In this document: in pieces, positions 7,468 through 16,164 of the stretch
How the letters are laid out: each line of letters begins with the position of its first letter
Numbering within the stretch: the first letter of the stretch is position 1
Notes under the pieces: model-generated
What the model saw: only the letters and a program-made list of their open reading frames with translations
Told to the model about the DNA's origin: nothing
Database searches by the model: none
Position numbers and translations under genes: made by a program
From: JBBSVE01 sp038233815
GTDB taxonomy: Bacteria; Pseudomonadota; Alphaproteobacteria; Rhodobacterales; Rhodobacteraceae
Direction: 5' to 3'
Assembly (NCBI GenBank): GCA_038233815.1
Contig: JBBSVE010000036.1
Coordinates: 1 to 25,504, forward strand
DNA length: 25,504 nt

Positions 7468-8742
7468 TCAGCGCAGTGTGCCGTTGATCCAGACCGCCTT
7501 CACCGCACGGTCGTCGCCCATCATGATGGTGGGGAACAGCGCGCTCCAGATATCCTTCGCCCGTGCTGTCGCCTGTGCGATGGCGGGGGTGGAGGCGAGG
7601 TCCACGACCACCAGATCCGCCTCCATCCCCTCCGTCACGTTGCCGATCCGCCGCTCGGCATGGAGCGTCCGCGCCGAGCCTTGCGTCGCCAGCCACCAGA
7701 GCTGCGAGGCATGGAGCGCATTGCCGCGGAGCTGCGCCACTTCGTAAGCCGCGGCCATCGTGCGGAGCATCGAGAAGGACGACCCGCCCCCGGTATCGGT
7801 TGCAAGTCCCACGCGAAGGCCGCGCGCCACCAGCCCGCACATGTCGAAAAGGCCCGAGCCGATGAAGGTGTTCGAGGTCGGGCAATGGACGAGGCTCGCG
7901 CCCACTTCGGTCAGGCGGTCGATCTCGCGCGGTTCCAGATGGATCGCGTGGCCGTAAAGCCCGCCCATGCCGAGCAGCCCATGCGCCTCGTAGGTGTCGA
8001 GGTAATCGCGCGCGGTCGGAAAGAGCGAGCGGACCCACGCGATTTCGTCGCGCTGTTCGGAGAGATGCGTCTGCATCAGGCAGCCCTGATTGTCGCGCCA
8101 GAGCGCCCCCATCGCCTCCAGCTGCTCCGGGCTGGAGGTCGGTGAGAAGCGCGGCGTGATGACATAGGACAGCCGGTCGACTCCATGCCAGCGTTGCAGA
8201 AGTGCGGCACTCTGATCGAACGCGGTCTGGGGGGTGTCCAGCACAGCCATCGGCGCGTTCCGATCCATGCAGGTCTTGCCGCCGTAGGCTCGCAGACCGC
8301 GGGACTGTGCCGCCTCGAAGAATGCGTCCACGCTGACGGGATGGACGGTTGCGAAGCTGCACACCGTCGTCGTCCCGTTGGCGAGCGTCAGGTCGAAATA
8401 GCGGGCGGCGATCTCGGCGGCGTAGGCGGGATCGTCGAACCGCGCCTCTTCGGGGAAGGTGTAGAGGTTCAGCCAGTCGATCAGCCGTTTGCCCCAGCTT
8501 CCGATGATCGCGGTCTGCGGATAATGCACATGCGCGTCGACGAAGCCGGCGGAGATCAGCGCATCGCCGTAGTCCGTCACCGCAGCACCCGGATGGGCGC
8601 GGCGCAGCGCCTCGGCCGTCCCCACGGCCGCGATCTGGCCATGCTCCACCAGCACGGCCCCGTCGAGCCGCGCCGCCTCCGGTCCCATCACGAACGGGTC
8701 GCCCCGGTAGGACAATACCTGTCCAAGCAGCAGATCGGCCAT
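7468..8742 (-). CDS. guaD: Guanine deaminase
   Basis: An amidohydrolase that converts guanine to xanthine in purine catabolism, 424 residues. The zinc-site motifs are in order: HVHYPQ (His71, His73) in GFVDAHVHYPQ, QTHLSEQRDE, GHAIHL, and ATDTGGG with the metal-binding Asp; HCPTSNTFIGSGLF is also typical of guanine deaminases. The frame is open upstream to 8988, but the ATG at 8742 is preceded by GAGGGGG at a spacing of 6 and gives the normal N-terminus MADLLLGQV. It is convergent with the rraB-family gene and divergent from mgtE. No other purine catabolism gene is nearby, so it looks like a solitary salvage/degradation gene. Confidence 0.94.
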   Translation of the reverse strand: MADLLLGQVLSYRGDPFVMGPEAARLDGAVLVEHGQIAAVGTAEALRRAHPGAAVTDYGDALISAGFVDAHVHYPQTAIIGSWGKRLIDWLNLYTFPEEARFDDPAYAAEIAARYFDLTLANGTTTVCSFATVHPVSVDAFFEAAQSRGLRAYGGKTCMDRNAPMAVLDTPQTAFDQSAALLQRWHGVDRLSYVITPRFSPTSSPEQLEAMGALWRDNQGCLMQTHLSEQRDEIAWVRSLFPTARDYLDTYEAHGLLGMGGLYGHAIHLEPREIDRLTEVGASLVHCPTSNTFIGSGLFDMCGLVARGLRVGLATDTGGGSSFSMLRTMAAAYEVAQLRGNALHASQLWWLATQGSARTLHAERRIGNVTEGMEADLVVVDLASTPAIAQATARAKDIWSALFPTIMMGDDRAVKAVWINGTLR

Positions 8743-8794
8743 TGCATTCCCCCTCTTTGCCCGCACCCTAGACGATCGCGCCGGCGGGGTAAAT

Positions 8795-8821
8795 TTGCCG
8801 GTTTCCCCTGTTTTCCGGCAA
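8795..8821. promoter_or_regulatory. Inverted repeat upstream of mgtE
   Basis: TTGCCGG (8795-8801) and CCGGCAA (8815-8821) form a perfect 7-bp inverted repeat with a 13-base centre, ending 38 bp before the mgtE start in the 117-bp guaD/mgtE divergent region. It is too short to be an M-box magnesium riboswitch. It may be an operator or a leader hairpin; the role is inferred. Confidence 0.35.
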
Positions 8822-8859
8822 CACCTTCCGCTACTGTCCGCCCAATCCCAGGAGGTGCG

Positions 8860-10236
8860 ATGACCGACCTGCTCGAACGCGACGCGGAGGAGGAGGAGGT
8901 GCTCGACGCCCGCCGCATCGCGTCGATCCGCGAGGCGGTCGAGGGCAAGGATGCGGCCCGGCTGACATCGCTTCTGGAACCGCTGCACGCGGCCGACATT
9001 GCGGACCTTCTGGAACAGGTCGGCAAATCCGAACGCGCCGAGCTACTCCAGCTCTATTCCGGCGAGATCGACGGCGAGATCCTGTCCGAACTCGACGAAT
9101 CGATCCGCGAGGAGGTGATCGAGGCGCTGTCGCCCTCGGTCCTTGCCGATGCGATGCGCGAGCTCGACACCGACGACGTGGTCGACATTCTCGAAGATCT
9201 GGAGGACGAGCAGCACGGGCTGATCCTCGACGCGCTCGACGATGCCGACCGGGTCGCGGTCGAACAGGCGATGTCCTACCCGGAATATTCCGCAGGCCGC
9301 CTGATGCAGCGAGAGATGGTGGTGGCGCCGGGGCACTGGAACGTGGGCCAGGCCATCGACTTCATGCGCGGCGAGCAGGCGCTGCCGGACCAGTTCTACC
9401 ACATGATCCTCGTCGATGCGTCGATGAAGCCGGAGGGCTACGTGACGCTTGGCCGGGTGCTGTCGTCGCACCGCGAGGCCATGCTGCGCGACCTTCAGGA
9501 AGACAGCTTCCGCACCGTCGACGCGACCGAGCCAGAGGCCGACGTGGCCTATATCTTCAATCAGTACCACCTGATCTCCTGCCCCGTGATCGACGACGGC
9601 GGGCGGCTCGTCGGCGTCATCACCATCGACGACGCGATGAACGTGCTCGACGAGGAGCACGAGGAGGACATGCTGCGCCTCGCGGGTGTCGATGACGAGG
9701 CGTCGCTGTCGGACACGGTCTGGCAGGCGACCAAGGGCCGGGCGGTCTGGCTTTTCGTGAACCTGCTGACGGCGATTCTCGCCTCAACGGTGATCTCGAT
9801 GTTCGAGGGCACGATCAACCGGATGGTCTCGCTCGCCGTGCTGATGCCGATCGTGGCCTCGATGGGCGGCAATGCGGGAACCCAGACGATGACGGTCGCG
9901 GTGCGGGCGCTGGCGACGCGGGATCTTACCGCGCGGAATGCATGGCGCGTGATCCGGCGCGAGGCGGCGGTGGGGGCGCTGAACGGGATGACCTTCGGGT
10001 TGATCATGGCGGTTGTGGCGGGGGTCTGGTTTGGGGTCCCGATGCTCGCCGTCGTGATCGGGGTGGCGATGGTGCTGACGCTGATCGCGGCGGCGGCGGG
10101 GGGGATCCTGATCCCGATGGGCCTTCAGAAACTGGGCGTCGATCCGGCGCTGGCGTCGGGTCCGTTCGTGACGACCGTGACCGATGTTGTGGGGTTCTTC
10201 GCGTTCCTGAGCCTCGCGTCATGGATGCTGCAGTGA
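8860..10236 (+). CDS. mgtE: Magnesium transporter MgtE
   Basis: An inner-membrane Mg2+ channel gated by cytosolic Mg2+, 458 residues. It has an acidic N-domain with MgtE superhelical repeats (about residues 20-140: LHAADIADLLEQV, DTDDVVDILEDLEDEQ), two CBS domains (about 150-275, with YHLISCPVIDDGGRLVGVITIDD) and about five C-terminal transmembrane helices from residue 290. The conserved PIVASMGGNAGTQ segment and the last-helix pore region ASGPFVTTVTDVVGFF are intact. The start at 8860 follows GGAGG (spacing 4). Its stop overlaps the start region of the next gene, so the two form an operon. Confidence 0.96.
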   Translation: MTDLLERDAEEEEVLDARRIASIREAVEGKDAARLTSLLEPLHAADIADLLEQVGKSERAELLQLYSGEIDGEILSELDESIREEVIEALSPSVLADAMRELDTDDVVDILEDLEDEQHGLILDALDDADRVAVEQAMSYPEYSAGRLMQREMVVAPGHWNVGQAIDFMRGEQALPDQFYHMILVDASMKPEGYVTLGRVLSSHREAMLRDLQEDSFRTVDATEPEADVAYIFNQYHLISCPVIDDGGRLVGVITIDDAMNVLDEEHEEDMLRLAGVDDEASLSDTVWQATKGRAVWLFVNLLTAILASTVISMFEGTINRMVSLAVLMPIVASMGGNAGTQTMTVAVRALATRDLTARNAWRVIRREAAVGALNGMTFGLIMAVVAGVWFGVPMLAVVIGVAMVLTLIAAAAGGILIPMGLQKLGVDPALASGPFVTTVTDVVGFFAFLSLASWMLQ

Positions 10237-10784
10237 TTGTTGACGCGAAGGCCGCCGCGCGCAAAACGGCGTTCGCGGTGCGTAGGGCCGCATTCGACGC
10301 GGGGCAGGGGCGGGCGGCGGATTACCTTGTGGACTACCTTTCCGCCCATTTCGGCGCGGTAGTGGCGGGCTACATGGCGATGCGGACCGAGATCGACCCC
10401 CTGGCGGCATTTATGCTGCATGACGGTCCGGTCGGCATGCCGGTCGTCGAGGGTGCGGGCCGGCCGCTGCGCTTCCGGTCCTGGACCTCCGCATCGGAGA
10501 CGGTGGTCGGCGCATTTGGCGCGTCGGTTCCCGCGGCCGGTGACTGGCTCGATCCGACAGTCCTCATCGTGCCGCTTCTGGCATTCGACGCGCGGGGCTA
10601 CCGGCTCGGCTACGGTGGTGGCTTTTATGACCGGACGCTGGAGGGGTTGCGGTGCAGAGGTCCGATCCTCGCCGTCGGGTTCGCCTTTTCGGCGCAGGAG
10701 GTGGCGGAGGTTCCCATCGATGCGACCGATCAGCCGCTCGATGCCATTGTCACGGAGCGCGGCGTCATGCAGATCCGGTCCTGA
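10221..10784 (+). CDS. 5-formyltetrahydrofolate cyclo-ligase
   Basis: ATP-dependent conversion of 5-formyltetrahydrofolate to 5,10-methenyltetrahydrofolate in one-carbon metabolism. It has 187 residues from the ATG at 10221; an alternative GTG at 10233 overlaps the mgtE stop as GTGA and would give 183 residues. Family features are the basic N-terminus AAARKTAFAVRR, the MAMRTEIDPL segment (ATP/folate region) and the signature YRLGYGGGFYDRTL, with LDAIVTERG at the C-terminus. It is translationally coupled to mgtE and convergent with the AAA+ ATPase gene, whose stop is 16 bp away. The length is normal for the family. Confidence 0.93.
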   Translation: MDAAVIVDAKAAARKTAFAVRRAAFDAGQGRAADYLVDYLSAHFGAVVAGYMAMRTEIDPLAAFMLHDGPVGMPVVEGAGRPLRFRSWTSASETVVGAFGASVPAAGDWLDPTVLIVPLLAFDARGYRLGYGGGFYDRTLEGLRCRGPILAVGFAFSAQEVAEVPIDATDQPLDAIVTERGVMQIRS

Positions 10785-10800
10785 GGTCGCTGGCGGCGCG

Positions 10801-12117
10801 TCAGTGGGCGATTGCCTCCTCCCGCACGAACATGTTGTTCCAGGCCCGGTCGATCAGGTCGGGCGTCATCTGGTAGGGCAGGCCCTCGAATTCGCAGACC
10901 GCGATCATCTGCTCGATCAGGAACTTCGGCATGTAATTGGCGTAGAGGTTCTCGATGGTGGGGAATTTTACCTTCATCAGATGCATCAGCGCGCCCTCAT
11001 CCAGCGGGATGCTCTTGGCGCGCGCCACCATCGCGAAGATCTTGAGGAAATTCTCCCGATCCGGGCCGTCCACCTTGATCTTGAAGAAGATCCGGCGCAG
11101 CGCGGCGCCGTCAAAGATCTTGTTCGGGTGGAAGTTGGTGGAAAAGATCACCAGCGTGTCGAAAGGAACGGTGAACTTCTCGCCCGATTGCAGCGCCAGG
11201 ATATCGCGCCCCTCCTCCAGCGGCACGATCCAGCGGTTCACCAGCTTTTGCGGTGGTTCGGCCTGCCGGCCGAGGTCGTCCACGATGAAGATGCCCCCCG
11301 TCGACTTGAGCTGGAGCGGCGCCTGATAGGTTCGCGCGGTGGCATTGTAGGTCAGATCGAGCATGTCGAGGCTCAGCTCCCCCCCGGTGATGACCGTCGG
11401 ACGTTCGCACCAGACGTAGCGATTGTCGAACCGGTTCGATGTCCGGCGGAGAGAGCCCGGATCGTCCACCGCCTCCTCCGCCGCGGAATGGACGATCGGG
11501 TCATAGACCGTGATCACCTGACCCGCATATTCCAGCGCCCGGGGCACATAGATCCGGTCGCCCATCGCATCGCGTATACCATTGGAGATGCTCGATTTCC
11601 CGTTTCCCGGTGGCCCATACATCAGGATCGAGCGCCCCGAGGTCACGGCCGGTCCGAGATTGCCCAGAAGGTCCGGCGGCAGGATCAGATGACCCATCGC
11701 CGCCCTCAGCTCGGCGCGCGAGAGCCGGATGTCGCGCACCGACTGGCGCCCGACCTGTACGCGGTAATCCTCCAGCGGGACGGGCATCGCGCCGTAATAT
11801 TCGGATTGGCCCAGCGCATCGAGCGCACGCGCCCTGCCGCCGTCGGTTAGCTGATACCCCATTTCCCCGCCCGAGGTCGCATGAAGCGTGCCCATCGCCT
11901 CCACCAGCTTCTGGCCGCGGGCGAGGTCCACAAGCTCCTGCGTCAACGGGACCGGCAGGCAGATGGCGCGCGCCAGTGCCGAGACGAGGTCGACGTTGGT
12001 GCGGAACATGGTCTTGAGCAGGATGTCCCGCATCATCACCGACGAGATCCCGACATCGTGCAGGCTGCGCGGCCCGGGCGGCGCGAGCACGTTGGGCAGG
12101 GACACATGGGCGTTCAT
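10801..12117 (-). CDS. AAA+ family ATPase at the distal end of the Tad locus, role unknown
   Basis: A 438-residue predicted cytosolic ATPase with no signal peptide or membrane segment. Walker A is GPPGNGKSS (about 168-176), Walker B is IFIVDDLG (276-283) and sensor 1 is VIFSTN (333-338), followed by an Arg pair (GAALRRIFFKIKVD) where an arginine finger would be. The N-terminal 150 residues hold a winged-helix-like segment (LVEAMGTLHATSG, YQLTDGGRARAL), and the C-terminal part is helical. The start at 12117 has GGAGGTGA upstream. It lies 63 bp after cpaA in the same direction, making it the likely last gene of the pilus operon. It is not TadA (a separate family, present at 16165-17613). It may be a remodelling ATPase or regulator of pilus assembly; this is inference from position. 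Confidence 0.85.
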   Translation of the reverse strand: MNAHVSLPNVLAPPGPRSLHDVGISSVMMRDILLKTMFRTNVDLVSALARAICLPVPLTQELVDLARGQKLVEAMGTLHATSGGEMGYQLTDGGRARALDALGQSEYYGAMPVPLEDYRVQVGRQSVRDIRLSRAELRAAMGHLILPPDLLGNLGPAVTSGRSILMYGPPGNGKSSISNGIRDAMGDRIYVPRALEYAGQVITVYDPIVHSAAEEAVDDPGSLRRTSNRFDNRYVWCERPTVITGGELSLDMLDLTYNATARTYQAPLQLKSTGGIFIVDDLGRQAEPPQKLVNRWIVPLEEGRDILALQSGEKFTVPFDTLVIFSTNFHPNKIFDGAALRRIFFKIKVDGPDRENFLKIFAMVARAKSIPLDEGALMHLMKVKFPTIENLYANYMPKFLIEQMIAVCEFEGLPYQMTPDLIDRAWNNMFVREEAIAH

Positions 12118-12180
12118 CGCTCACCTCCGACAGGGTCCCTTACATGGTGCCCCTGAAAGATGGCCAAATCGTGAAGCGGT

Positions 12181-12678
12181 TCAGCCGGAAACGAGCCCCG
12201 TCAGCGGATAGAGCAAAAGCGTTCCCGAGAGCGCGAGGCCCATCGGAAAATCGCGCCGCGACCAGCTGAGCCAGTCCGCCGTCTGCCTGCGGAACGCAGG
12301 GACGCGTCCCAACGCGCGGTGGCTGGCGAAGGCAGCCAGAAGGCAGGCCGCGAAGAGCGCCAGCACCGCCGTCACGTTCGATCCGACGAAATAGGGCGCC
12401 ATGGCGGCCGCGAACTTCGCGTCCCCCGCGCCCACGAGACCCGCCATGTTGGCCGCGAACCCGAGGCTGAGAACCCCCGCCATCAGTGCAAATCCCCACG
12501 CCCATGCAGCCAAGGGCAGGACCGCCAGCCCCAGCACCGCATAGGCGAGCACCAGAACGACGACGGCCCGGTTCGGGATTTTCATGAATCGCATGTCCGA
12601 CCACGACACCCAGATCGCCACCGGGACCAGAACCGGCAGGAACCACAGGACCGTCGCGGGCGCCACCGCAGGGATCAT
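12181..12678 (-). CDS. cpaA: Prepilin peptidase CpaA/TadV
   Basis: An inner-membrane aspartic peptidase that cleaves the Flp pilin leader, 165 residues. It is a short (methylase-less) type IV prepilin peptidase with the catalytic Asp28 in WVSWSDMRFMKIPN and Asp86 in the GAGDAKF motif (family GxGD), plus several hydrophobic helices. Its ATG overlaps the stop of the upstream TPR gene by one base (TGATG), indicating translational coupling. It is the peptidase expected to process the two pilins at 22175-22679. The length matches CpaA/TadV proteins. Confidence 0.94.
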   Translation of the reverse strand: MIPAVAPATVLWFLPVLVPVAIWVSWSDMRFMKIPNRAVVVLVLAYAVLGLAVLPLAAWAWGFALMAGVLSLGFAANMAGLVGAGDAKFAAAMAPYFVGSNVTAVLALFAACLLAAFASHRALGRVPAFRRQTADWLSWSRRDFPMGLALSGTLLLYPLTGLVSG

Positions 12679-13559
12679 CAGTTGGTCACGTTCGCGTCGA
12701 GCGCCGCCAGCGACTGCTGGGCCGCGTCGAAATGCTGCGGATGCGTGTCCACCGCCTGCTGCAGGAGGCCCTTTCCAATCCGCACATCGCCCTGCTTGAT
12801 CGCGGCGAGGCCCATCGTGTAAAGCAGTTGCGCCCGTTCGGTCTGGGTCACGTCGAGCACCGGCAGGTCGTATTTCCGCTGCACACCGCGCGCGAGGATG
12901 AGGTTGTTCTTGGCGGTGAACAGCGTCGGATCGTAGGTGATGGCCTGCGCGAACAGCTTTTCGGCCCCCGCGAAATCCCCGCGCGACAGCTTGGAGAAGC
13001 CCCAGTTGTTGTAGGTGCCCGCGGGCTTTGTAGTCAGACCCGCCGCGATCTCGTAAAAGCTGTCGGCTTTCTTCCAGTTCTTGTTGCTATCGGCGACCAT
13101 CGCCTCCAGCCGGTAACGCTCATAGGTTTCGTGCGTGGGGGGCACGGAGTTCAGCACCGCCTCGGCCCGCTTCCACTCGTTCGCGCGCACGAGGGCGCCG
13201 GCGAATGAGACCTTGTCATCGTCGGTGCTTTTGGGATCCTTCAGGACGTCGTCCCAGACCGGCAAGGCCTCTACGGGGCGTTGCGCGCGCACCAGCGATT
13301 TGGCGAGCCCGCGCTGCAGGTCCAGCCGTCCGGGATTGGCGGCCAGCGTCTTGCGGAAATAGGCGACCGATTCGTTCGGATCGCTCACCGTCAGCATGAT
13401 GTCATTGAGGTTACTTTCGTCGATCACGTTCACGTCGCGGATAGCCTTGCTCACCTCCGCATCGGTGTTTTTCAGACACCCGGACAGGAGCAGGGCGCAA
13501 AGACCGATCGCGATGCCAGCCGCGCGGTTGATGCGCGGCGGGTGGTTCGTTTGGCGCAT
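12678..13559 (-). CDS. tadD: TPR lipoprotein, TadD-like pilus assembly protein
   Basis: A 293-residue protein with a lipoprotein signal: hydrophobic segment then LLLSGC with the lipidated Cys28. The mature part is built of tetratricopeptide-like helix pairs (about 60-285: SVAYFRKTLAANPGRLDLQRGLAKSL; TYNNWGFSKLSRGDFAGAEKLFAQAITYDP; LYTMGLAAIKQGDVRIGKGLLQQAVDTHP). In Tad systems TadD is a TPR lipoprotein that helps the secretin assemble in the outer membrane; that role is assumed here from family and position. The start at 13559 has GAAGGA 6 bases upstream. It is the larger of two adjacent TPR lipoproteins in this operon; which is the true functional TadD cannot be told from sequence. Confidence 0.88.
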   Translation of the reverse strand: MRQTNHPPRINRAAGIAIGLCALLLSGCLKNTDAEVSKAIRDVNVIDESNLNDIMLTVSDPNESVAYFRKTLAANPGRLDLQRGLAKSLVRAQRPVEALPVWDDVLKDPKSTDDDKVSFAGALVRANEWKRAEAVLNSVPPTHETYERYRLEAMVADSNKNWKKADSFYEIAAGLTTKPAGTYNNWGFSKLSRGDFAGAEKLFAQAITYDPTLFTAKNNLILARGVQRKYDLPVLDVTQTERAQLLYTMGLAAIKQGDVRIGKGLLQQAVDTHPQHFDAAQQSLAALDANVTN

Positions 13560-13595
13560 GGCGCGTCCTTCATGACAGCGCCGACAGCTTCCGTT

Positions 13596-14165
13596 CTAGC
13601 GTTTGGACAGGAGCACATACTGGCCCTTGTCGCGGCGCACGAGGGTGAAGGTCGGCTCCTCCTGCGGTTGAGCATAGGCCGTGCGGTCCAGTTCCGCGAT
13701 AGCGAGGCGCAGATTCTGGCGGATGGAGTCCGAACTGCCACTGTCGAGCGCAAAGGCCTGCTCGAAGACCTGTCGCGCCTCACCCACCCGACCCTTTTCC
13801 ATCAGCACGACGCCGAGATTGTTGAGTGCGGGCACGTTGGACGGCTCGGCCTCCAGCGCGCGATGCAAGAGCTGTTCGGCCTGACCGAGCCGCCCAAGCC
13901 GCAGGTTCGCCGACCCGAGGGCGGAGAGGACGTCGGCGTCGATCCCGTCCTCGGCCGCGGCCCGGAGGTAGGCGCGCAAGGCCAGGTCGTATTCGCCCGC
14001 CTCCATCAGACGGTGCCCGACGATCAATCCGTCGATCCCCTGCGCGCGCCTGTCGGTGCCGGGGGCGAAGTTCCGGGCCCGGTCCGACGCGGAGATCTCG
14101 TCCGATCCGGTGCAGGCAGTCAGAAGAAGAAAGGCGGCACCGATCCCACACGCCAGCCGTGTCAT
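13596..14165 (-). CDS. Second TPR lipoprotein of the Tad locus
   Basis: A 189-residue protein with a lipoprotein leader (LLLTAC, Cys18) and three to four TPR-like repeats at about residues 45-145 (MEAGEYDLALRAYLRAAAEDG; LGRLGQAEQLLHRALEAEPSNVPALNNLG; MEKGRVGEARQVFEQAFALD). The C-terminal tail FTLVRRDKGQYVLLSKR is basic. The start at 14165 is preceded by GGGAAGGGA. It lies between tadC and the larger TPR lipoprotein, so it is most likely an outer-membrane assembly factor related to TadD. The two TPR genes may be paralogues, but their sequences differ enough that no recent duplication is evident. Confidence 0.87.
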   Translation of the reverse strand: MTRLACGIGAAFLLLTACTGSDEISASDRARNFAPGTDRRAQGIDGLIVGHRLMEAGEYDLALRAYLRAAAEDGIDADVLSALGSANLRLGRLGQAEQLLHRALEAEPSNVPALNNLGVVLMEKGRVGEARQVFEQAFALDSGSSDSIRQNLRLAIAELDRTAYAQPQEEPTFTLVRRDKGQYVLLSKR

Positions 14166-14196
14166 GATGTCCCTTCCCGGACCCGCCGCGTGCCCG

Positions 14197-15183
14197 TCAG
14201 CCGCCGCCGAGGGTTTTTGATATCCCGTGGACGGACGGTCCGATCAGGATGATCATCAGCGGCGGCACGGTGAACATCATTGTGCCGAGGGTCAGCTTCG
14301 TCGGCAACTTGTTTGCCTTCTCCTCGGCCCGCATTACGCGCTTGTCGCGCATTTCGGCGGAATAGACACGCAACGCTTCCGCGATCGAGGTGCCGAAGGT
14401 TGCCGACTGCACCAGGGTCGTGACGAAGGACGAGACGTCGGGAATGCCCACTCGCTCCGACATGTCCTTGAGGACGGTCACCCGTTCCTTCCCGGCCTTT
14501 ACCTCCTGCGCCACGATGTCGAACTCGTCGGCGAGCGCCGGATAGCCCGCGCGGCTCTCCCGCGCCATCCGCAGGATCGACTGGTCCAGCGACTGCCCCG
14601 CTTCCACGCAGACCAGCATCATGTCGAGCGCGTCGGGAAAGCCGGAGATGATCTCCTCCTGTCGGCTTTGCGCGCGGCGCGTGATCCGGTATTTCGGCAG
14701 ATAGTAGCCCGCAGCCCCCGGACCGATGGTGGACAGCACCATCATCTGGGTCGAGACCTCGCCCTGACCCTGCGCCGCGAGTGTGTAGAGGACGCCCGCC
14801 GCCAGCAATCCCAGACCGAGGCACAGTTGCGCGAAGTGGAAGACCCGGACCGCGTTCTTGCCCGGATAGCCCGCGCGCAGCAGCCGGAGGCGGGAGGCCG
14901 ACATATCCTCCGCCGACTGCGGCTCGAGGAAGGTAGAGAACCTCTCCAGCCGTTCCGCGGCCCCGCCGGAGGACGCGCGCAGCGACTGTTCCTTCTGGGT
15001 GGCACCCCGATCGACCTGCGCATCGCGCAGTTGGCTGAATCGGTCGGGTTGCTTCTTCAGCATCACCGGCAGTGCAACGATAACGAGGACAATCCCGAAA
15101 CCGCCCATCGCGATCAGCGGGCCCATCGGCCCCAACGCATCCGTAAGCGCGGTCCCGACCCGTGTGAAAAGCTCCATCGCCAC
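14197..15183 (-). CDS. tadC: Tad pilus inner-membrane platform protein TadC
   Basis: A type II secretion F-domain protein forming the inner-membrane platform with TadB, 328 residues. It has an N-terminal membrane helix (MGPLIAMGGFGIVLVIVALPVML), a cytosolic basic linker, a pair of helices near the middle (LCLGLGLLAAGVLYTLA, VLSTIGPGAAGYYLP), the F domain with FPDALDMMLVCVEAGQSLDQSI, and a C-terminal helix (FTVPPLMIILIGP). The order of helices and the motif CVEAGQSLDQ fit the TadC rather than the TadB branch. The start lies 3 bp beyond the tadB stop, with GGGGGTGG as ribosome site. Neighbouring tadB and cpaF complete the motor. Confidence 0.93.
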   Translation of the reverse strand: MAMELFTRVGTALTDALGPMGPLIAMGGFGIVLVIVALPVMLKKQPDRFSQLRDAQVDRGATQKEQSLRASSGGAAERLERFSTFLEPQSAEDMSASRLRLLRAGYPGKNAVRVFHFAQLCLGLGLLAAGVLYTLAAQGQGEVSTQMMVLSTIGPGAAGYYLPKYRITRRAQSRQEEIISGFPDALDMMLVCVEAGQSLDQSILRMARESRAGYPALADEFDIVAQEVKAGKERVTVLKDMSERVGIPDVSSFVTTLVQSATFGTSIAEALRVYSAEMRDKRVMRAEEKANKLPTKLTLGTMMFTVPPLMIILIGPSVHGISKTLGGG

Positions 15184-15186
15184 CCC

Positions 15187-16155
15187 CTACACCTTGATAT
15201 TGACCATGATCTTCATGAAGACCACGTTGACGATCAGGAACAGCGCCACAACGAGGCAGGCGGGCACGAAGGCCGCCGTCTCCTTCACCTCGTCGTAATA
15301 GTGCGGCTGCACGATGTTGATCATCACGAGTGCGCCGATCGGGAAGGCGGAGAGGAACATCCCCGACCATTTCGCCTCCGCCGTGATCGCGCGGACCCGG
15401 CGGAAGAGCTTGAACCGCGCGCGGATCACCTTGGCCAGCCCGTCGAGGATCTCCGCCAGATTGCCGCCCGAGGTCTGCTGGATCGTCACCGCGACGGCCA
15501 GAAATCGCAGGTCCTGGCTGTCCATCCGTTCGGCGAATTCCTTCAGGCTCTCGGACACGTCACGCCCGTAGGCGGCCTCGTCGGAGATCATTCCAAACTC
15601 GGTGCCCAACGGGTCTGCCACCTCCTTCGACACGATCGCCACGGCCGCCGAGAACGGATGCCCGACGCGCAGGCTGCGCACCATCAGCTCCACTGCGTCG
15701 GGAAGCTGTTCTTCCATCAGGTCCATGCGCTTCTTGGCTTTCCGCGCGACCCAGACATAGACCCCGCCGATCCCCATTCCGACCGCAATCAGCGCGCGCA
15801 CCGGCGCCTCGGCCGACGTGCCGAGGGTCAGGGCCACGAAGGAAACCGCGCCGAGTCCCGCCATGATCATCACCAGTTGGCGCGGCGAGAAGGCGATGTT
15901 GGCCTTCTGCGCCTTGGCCGCGAGGATCGAATAGAGCGGGATGCCACGGGCCTTCATGTGCTGGCCCATCTCCTTTCGGAGCTGTTCGAGCACCCGCTCC
16001 CGGTTGCCGGACTGCTGCAGGAGCGCAAGCCGCCGGCTGACGCGCGAGTTCAGGCTGATGGATTTGCCGAAGACGGTGAGGTAGAGCCCCTCCACCATCA
16101 GCACGATGGCCACGAAGATCACGATATAGATGAGGGGGGCGGCGCTGATCTGCAT
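15187..16155 (-). CDS. tadB: Tad pilus inner-membrane platform protein TadB
   Basis: A 322-residue T2SS F-family protein, the partner of TadC. It begins with an N-terminal helix (PLIYIVIFVAIVLMVEGLYL), then a cytosolic region. Two helices around residues 100-140 (QLVMIMAGLGAVSFVALTL, ALIAVGMGIGGVYVWVA) precede the F domain (QLPDAVELMVRSLRVGHPFSAAVAIVSKE, then VAVTIQQTSGGNLAEILDGLA), and a C-terminal helix pair follows. QLPDAVELMVRSLRxGH is characteristic of TadB. The start at 16155 has GAGGAT upstream that overlaps the cpaF stop region, so translation is probably coupled. Its function with CpaF is pilin extraction or polymerisation at the inner membrane. Confidence 0.94.
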   Translation of the reverse strand: MQISAAPLIYIVIFVAIVLMVEGLYLTVFGKSISLNSRVSRRLALLQQSGNRERVLEQLRKEMGQHMKARGIPLYSILAAKAQKANIAFSPRQLVMIMAGLGAVSFVALTLGTSAEAPVRALIAVGMGIGGVYVWVARKAKKRMDLMEEQLPDAVELMVRSLRVGHPFSAAVAIVSKEVADPLGTEFGMISDEAAYGRDVSESLKEFAERMDSQDLRFLAVAVTIQQTSGGNLAEILDGLAKVIRARFKLFRRVRAITAEAKWSGMFLSAFPIGALVMINIVQPHYYDEVKETAAFVPACLVVALFLIVNVVFMKIMVNIKV

Positions 16156-16164
16156 GGGCTATCC

